Under the pieces are notes generated by a model. The model did no database searches. It worked only from the letters and a program-made list of their open reading frames with translations, and was not told the origin of the DNA. A stretch of DNA of 27,022 nt from Proteromonas lacertae. Taxonomy: Eukaryota > Sar > Bigyra > Opalinata > Proteromonadidae. Shown piece by piece: positions 22,376 to 27,022 of the stretch. The stretch spans positions 1 through 27,022 of the forward strand of contig NGBS01000359.1 in the NCBI GenBank assembly GCA_002245135.1. Direction: 5' to 3'. A program made the translations under genes and the position numbers. Position 1 is the stretch's first letter, and each line of letters opens with the position of its first letter.

Positions 22376-22678
22376 GAACAGAATTTAAGAAGAATAAACC
22401 AGCTCCACTACAGAAAACAACTTTAGATCCTTCGACCAAAAACAATAAAAATTATTAATATGCCTCCAGAGTTATTCACAGAAGAAGCAATTAGAAAACA
22501 CTTCTTCAAAAGTGGACCAATTTCTGCAATTTGCTTTGGGAATAACTATTCTGCATTAGTGAAATTCCAAAAGAGAAAATTTGGTGAAAAAGCGATGAAA
22601 TTTGCGAAACTTTACAATAATGACCAAGTATTAAAGATGGAATGGTTTGATACACGCTTCCACTACATCTACCTTTGA
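20721..22678 (+). CDS. RBM26/RBM27-like RNA-binding protein
   Basis: Eight exons: 20721-20782, 20799-20926, 20959-21017, 21052-21161, 21201-21471, 21514-22205, 22240-22329, 22377-22678. They encode about 570 residues. The N-terminus (LQDAIKTRI ... ISEIISKYYKNDIEKNDAMK, then LAPYFDD) resembles the PWI-like helix bundle that opens RBM26. An Arg/Ser domain (about 100-165) and a poly-Asn run follow. RRM1 (ITHLLPQHLEV ... AVFNNRFIKI) matches the AVLNNRFIKVYW motif of RBM26/27. A Lys/Glu coiled coil comes next, and the C-terminal RRM has KIINMPPELFTEEAIRKHFF then GPISAICFGNNYSALVKF. I see no CCCH zinc finger, which animal RBM26 has. The family acts in nuclear RNA decay and polyadenylation. The summed exons are one base too long: exon 8 needs the loss of one base in the A-run near 22439-22443 to stay open, so the assembly may be wrong there or the last RRM is lost. 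The first intron is only 16 nt. Confidence 0.8.
21424..21466 (+). repeat. AAT run coding poly-Asn in the RBM26-like gene
   Basis: About 13 AAT codons in a row after the RS domain, just upstream of the intron 21472-21513. Confidence 0.85.
22342..22369 (+). repeat. (TA)n run in an RBM26-like intron
   Basis: About 14 TA units inside the 47-nt intron 22330-22376. Confidence 0.85.
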
Positions 22679-22828
22679 TGGTAAAATAAGTGAAGCTATA
22701 TATCAGCAAGATTAATTTTTTAATTTTACTTTTTTTTATCAATTGTGTGTTTTAAAACATCATAGTGAACCAATAAAATACTTTTTTAATAAACAAAAAT
22801 TATTTTAATAGTAAATATATATATAAAT

Positions 22829-25626
22829 CTAATATATCCCAACTTTAAACTCAGGTCTGAATGGAGATGCATGTTCTTTACCAGCAGTTAAGAAATCAAC
22901 AGTCTTCTTTCTATATAACACAGATGATTCATTCAAATTCTTATTCGAAGTTTTTCTTCTCCTAGTAACAGCAGATTTTCGAAAGATTTGATGGAGTAGC
23001 ACTTTCAGGAGATGTAGCAACTCTAACTGGATGTTTTCTACCTTCATTATCATATTGGAATGAAATATGTTGTTTTTTAAACTATAAATAATATATATAC
23101 ATATATTAATAATATATACTCTTTTATTCAACAACATCTCTAGTATCATCAACATCATTTCCATCAGAATCATTGTCTTTAATATTTGCTTCATTATTCT
23201 CAACAATTTCTTCATCAGATTCTTCATAAATTGGTTTTTCTAATGCTGGTAATTCTTTACTAAGAGGTAATTTGTGATGTTTCTTTCTTTCTTCATTTGC
23301 TATGTTAATTGGTTCATATTCACTTTCACTTGCCTTTTGTTGAACTAATTTTGGTAAAGTTGGTTCACATATAATAGGCTATAAATAATAATAATAATTA
23401 TTATTATTATAAATAAATATACAGGAAATACCCAACCTTGAATATCATATGGATTTGGTAACTATTAAAATTATATATAAAATGGAAATAAAAATACATT
23501 AAATTTAAGTTTTGGATCACAAGCATCTTTAGGTAATTTCACTCTAATTGGAACTCTTGGTTTCTTCTTCTCTAAGTTATACCAACATAAAGTATCTAAA
23601 ATAGGATATAAATCAGCATAATCTCTCTTTCCAGTAATAAATGGATGATCATAAGCTTCCTCAGCTGTCATTCTTTCAAATGGTGAAACGACTATTAATT
23701 TTTTAATGAAATCTTTTGCTTCTTTTGAAACGTTAAACCATGATTGAGATCTAAATTCAAACTGTCCTTTCACTAACTCATCAAATGTTTCAAATGGACT
23801 TTCTCCACTTAATAATATATAAGTTACTACACCAACACTCCACATATCCACTGGAGCTCCAATTGAATGTTTTTTTAAGAATATTTCTGGTGGATAGCAA
23901 TCTACAGATTCATATCTATGATCTAAGCCATCATATATATAATCTAAACTTCCAAAATCACTCAATTTCACTGATGATAAGTTATTATATGTATCTATTA
24001 ATATATTGGAAGGCTTGATATTCATATGTGGCTTGAAATTTAAATGTAAAAACATTAAAGGTTCTAAAACAGATCTAATTATACATCTTGCTTCAAATTC
24101 TGTATATTCATCTTGATCAGCTAAACATTCTAATATTTCACCACCTTGACATAAATCATATACAATATAATAATAATTCAATTCTTCACATAATTCATAG
24201 ATTTGTAATATATTATAATGTTTCATTCTCATTTGTAATTTGACTCTCATTTTGAAATCATCTAAGTTCTTTATATCTGATTTTAATATTTGTTTTATAG
24301 CAACCATCGCACCATCTGAGTTACGTTTTCCTTCATATACTTGTCCTTGTCTTCCTTTACCAATTAATCGAATAAACTCATATTTATCTGTCATTTCTTT
24401 TTCTTCAATTGCTCTATTAATAATAAAATACTATTTATTATATACTTTTTAGTTAATTTTGGATCATGAATAACAACTTTTGCTGTATTCAAAGCATTAG
24501 TCCATTTCTTTCTCTTTTGATTCAATTCTTTCAATTGTTCAAAGTTATAAGTTAATGGGACAGTACTTCTTTCGTTGGTAATAAATGGATGACTTAATGC
24601 TTCTTCTGAAGATATTCTTTCCTTTGGATTGACTACTAAACATTTCCTCACAAAATCCAATGCTTCATTTGATACATGAAACCAAGTGTCAGTTGGATAG
24701 AGAATATTGCCAATTACAATTCTTTTAAATATGCCAATCTATGAAAAACAATAAGAATTGATAAACAAATTAAAAAAAAAAATAATAATGAAGGTATATA
24801 TACTCTAGTACCATCAAATGTATCAAATGGACTATTACCAGTTAATAATATATAAGCAATTACACCCAAAGACCACATATCACTAATCTGAGTATTAACA
24901 TGATCAACAATCACTTCAGGTGCTATAAACTCCTGTGAACCTGATAAACTAGATAAACCATCATCTAATGACTTAGCATAACCAAAATCTGATATTTTTA
25001 CAGATGTATCGTCATTGATATCTTTTATTAATATATTTTCCAGTTTTAAATCTCTATGTGGAATACCTCGTTTATGACAGTAATCTAATGCTTCTAATAG
25101 ACTGTGAATAACTGATTTACCGTCTGCTTCACTGAAATATTTTCTGTTTACTATTCTATCCATTAATTCTCCTCCAGCCATATATTCTGAGACAATGTAA
25201 AATCTTTTCTCATCTTCGTAATATGCTAATGTATCTACAATATGTGGATGATGAATCTAATGAATATAAATAACCATAATTTATACTGCTAGTGATAATT
25301 CCACATCATGTCTGAATAAATCGATATCTGTAACCACAGTCTTTTCTATTATTTTTATTGCTACTTCATCACCTATGTTTCATATCACAAAATACAAATA
25401 ATACCCATAATCTTCTCAGTTCCATGTACAACACATCCTAATGGTCCTCTGCCTATCACCTTACCTATTTTATATTTCTGATGAAATTCTGATAGATCTT
25501 CATTCTCTGGTATCACTTTTTGAGGTTCTTCAACAGGCTCCTCTATATTTTCCTCTCTAAAAATGTATATTATATTTATTAATACAATGGAGGGTATTCC
25601 TCCTCTTGGGATTGCCTAGCTCCCAT
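22829..25626 (-). CDS. Tandem CaMK-type kinase plus pseudokinase
   Basis: Exons 25586-25626, 25405-25556, 25287-25372, 24804-25256, 24446-24738, 23498-24413, 23423-23461 and 23124-23378 join in frame to 744 residues. The protein starts MGARQSQ, an N-myristoylation-type MGxxxS. Domain 1 (about 42-330) has the Gly loop GRGPLG, VAIK (Lys71), HRDLKLEN (160-167), DFG (183-185) and APE (205-207), so it looks active. The 32-nt intron at 24414-24445 then joins it to a second kinase fold (353-600): Gly loop GKGRQG and VAIK (Lys382) are kept, but HRD is HMN (471-473, Asp to Asn), the segment before DFG (494-496) reads IKPSNILI and APE is PPE. This is a probable pseudokinase. An acidic tail ends at TAA 23124. 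A further coding-like exon (22829-23081, FKKQHISFQYDNEGRKHPV ... PFRPEFKVGIY) would follow a 38-nt intron but needs two single-base corrections (near 23127 and 22979). It is convergent with the RBM26-like gene. Substrates are unknown. Confidence 0.85.
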
Positions 25627-25731
25627 AATACTTCAATGAACGTATTTGAGTAAATCTGAAACGAATACTTTTTTATTTTCAAAACAAAAAAAACTAATTA
25701 TATCACTAATTGCAGTTACTTGAAAAGTAAT
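25627..25731. other. Short intergenic gap
   Basis: 105 bases between the start of the kinase gene and the stop of the Asn-rich gene, both on the minus strand. It must hold the kinase promoter and the 3' end of the upstream gene. No defined element is seen. Confidence 0.3.
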
Positions 25732-26087
25732 TTAATTATTTCTAGTTGGAGCTACAGTTGTTGGACGTACTGTAGTTGGAGCAACTGTGGCTTTACATCA
25801 CTTGAACTTCCTGATGAACTTCCTGTTGGTGCAACTACAGTTGGAGTAGCAGTTGTGGTTTTACATCACTTGATGATGATGATGATGATGATGAACTACC
25901 ATTTGGTGGAACTGTTGTTGGTCTTACTTCACTAGATGATGATGAAGAAGAAGAGGATGATGATGATGAACTACCTGAACCATTGCTACTGTAGCTATTA
26001 CCATTATTATTATTATAACCATTACCATTGTTATTCATACTGTTATGTTATAACCATTGCCATTACCATTATTGCCATTCATATTTC

Positions 26088-26118
<31 letters not shown>

Positions 26119-27022
26119 TACCATTCATATTGTTATTACACTATTTCCATTGTTATTCATATTGTTATTATAACCATTGCCATTGCCATTAGCATTACAT
26201 GATTATTCATGTTGTTATTATTATATCCATTGTTATTCATATTTCCATTATCGCCATTCATATTATTTCCATTACCATTATTCATGTTATTATTATTATT
26301 ATTATTGTGATTGTTATATCCATTACCATTATTACCATTATTATTGTTATTCATATTATTACCATTCATATTCCATTTCCATTTCCATGATTGTTTATAT
26401 TGTTGTCATTATTATTATTATTATTGTGATTATATCCATTACCATTACCATTATTACTGTTCATATTGTTATTGTTATATCCATTACCATTATTCATGTT
26501 ATTATTATTATTGTTATTATAACCATTACCATTCATATTATCATTATTATTATAAGTTCTCTCAGGTGCTGGACAATCTTTAACTTGATATGATATTGGA
26601 TTAGCTTCAGTCTTTAATGATTCTGTTACTGTCAAAGTTGAATTATCATTTCCATAGTTATATTTGCCAAATAAATGATTCTTAAATACTTTAATTGTCA
26701 TTCTTCTACAATTTGGCATTACGTCTATATCTGTATCTACAGTGGCTTCAATAGATGATGATGGACAGTATTTTGACTTCATTTCGTTGAATTTTGTTTT
26801 GTTACTCCATCTTGGGTTTTTGGTGATACTACACTTCTAATAAGATACATAGCATAAGGTGAGCCTGAGTCAAATGATTTCTTTCTGTATCTTACTAAAT
26901 ATGTATTGTTAACATGAAGAATTGATGATATCCACTGCAATCATTGCTGCTGTAGAAATCAATTTGTGTGTAAGCTATTACTCTATTAAATACGGTTGAA
27001 TTTTTCTTTCCGTCTATTAGCA
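25732..27022 (-). pseudogene. Asn-rich, Ser/Thr/Pro-rich protein, 3' part, frame-broken
   Basis: The gene enters from the right edge and ends at a TAA at 25732. The N-terminal visible part is a Cys-containing folded region (VIAYTQIDFYSSNDCSG ... LVRYRKKSFDSGSPYAMYLI, then KYCPSSSIEATVDTD ... YQVKDCPAPERTY). It leads into several hundred bases of Asn/Gly repeats (NGNGYNNNN-MNN) and then three units of a poly-Ser stretch followed by (E/D)V(R/K)PTT..P linkers, ending APTRNN. The layout suggests a secreted or surface protein with an extended O-glycosylated stalk, but no signal or anchor is visible in this part. The frame changes at least six times by single bases, typically one base short in a doublet (CCAACA read as CCACA twice, GG as G, AAA as AA). 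It is either a recent pseudogene or intact and mis-assembled. Family unknown. Confidence 0.5.

Noticed and set aside
22430-23130. Programmed +1 frameshifting as in some ciliates
   Set aside because: The restored protein in the RBM26-like gene (TIKIINMPPEL) requires the shift upstream of the stop in an A-run, not at it, and no such shifts are needed in the other genes, so indel error or decay is simpler.
25720-26593. Several plus-strand ORFs of Tyr/His/Ile or Met repeats
   Set aside because: They are antisense readings of the Asn/Gly and Ser codon repeats of the minus-strand gene.
1-27022. CRISPR array, bacterial operon or virus genome
   Set aside because: There are no spaced direct repeats, no ribosome binding sites, abundant spliceosomal-type introns and conserved eukaryotic genes; no capsid or polymerase genes were seen.
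1-27022. tRNA or rRNA genes
   Set aside because: No A-box/B-box pair with foldable acceptor arms and no rRNA core sequence was noticed by eye; a covariance-model scan would be decisive.

Overview
The window looks like nuclear DNA of a flagellated or ciliated unicellular eukaryote with a very AT-rich genome. TAA, TAG and TGA all end genes here, so the standard code is used. Coding sequence is rich in Asn, Ser and Gln runs. About 55 introns could be placed by following reading frames and protein families. They are tiny (16 to 66 nt, mostly 24 to 45). Nearly all start GTAT and all end TAG. A transition-zone gene (CC2D2A) implies a cilium or flagellum. I cannot name the species.

Left part (1 to about 7.3 kb): a gene-poor zone of remnants. 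It holds a decayed Tnp2/CACTA-like DNA transposase with an in-frame 21-nt tandem repeat, two orphan ORFs, a clear CCT6 (TCP-1 zeta) pseudogene fragment, another decayed gene of unknown family, and long stretches where I see nothing. From 7.3 to 9.6 kb, on the minus strand, lies an apparently whole Crinkler/RHS-type gene (P-loop NTPase plus restriction-nuclease-like domain).

Middle and right (9.7 to 25.6 kb): a compact run of well-conserved host genes whose exons I could join. These are a TMEM260-like O-mannosyltransferase (+, 11 exons, 769 aa); BRF1 of TFIIIB (-, 5 exons, 611 aa); a divergent Hsp70-like N-terminal lobe (+, 318 aa) sharing a short divergent promoter with BRF1; CC2D2A (+, 22 exons, about 1371 aa); an RBM26/27-like RNA-binding protein (+, 8 exons); and a single protein made of an active-looking CaMK-type kinase followed by a pseudokinase (-, 8 or 9 exons, possible N-myristoylation). 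The last 1.3 kb is the 3' part of an Asn-rich, Ser/Thr/Pro-rich gene that runs off the window.

The genes do not form a pathway. They are housekeeping genes (Pol III transcription, RNA processing, protein O-mannosylation, cilium gate) beside an accessory zone. Reading frames are exact up to about 22.4 kb, after which single-base frame breaks appear repeatedly, which points to consensus errors or decay at the right end. The items most worth a second look are the kinase-pseudokinase fusion, one CC2D2A intron that lacks a GT donor, the very short introns and start-codon mini-exons, the Crinkler-like gene and the truncated Hsp70-like protein.
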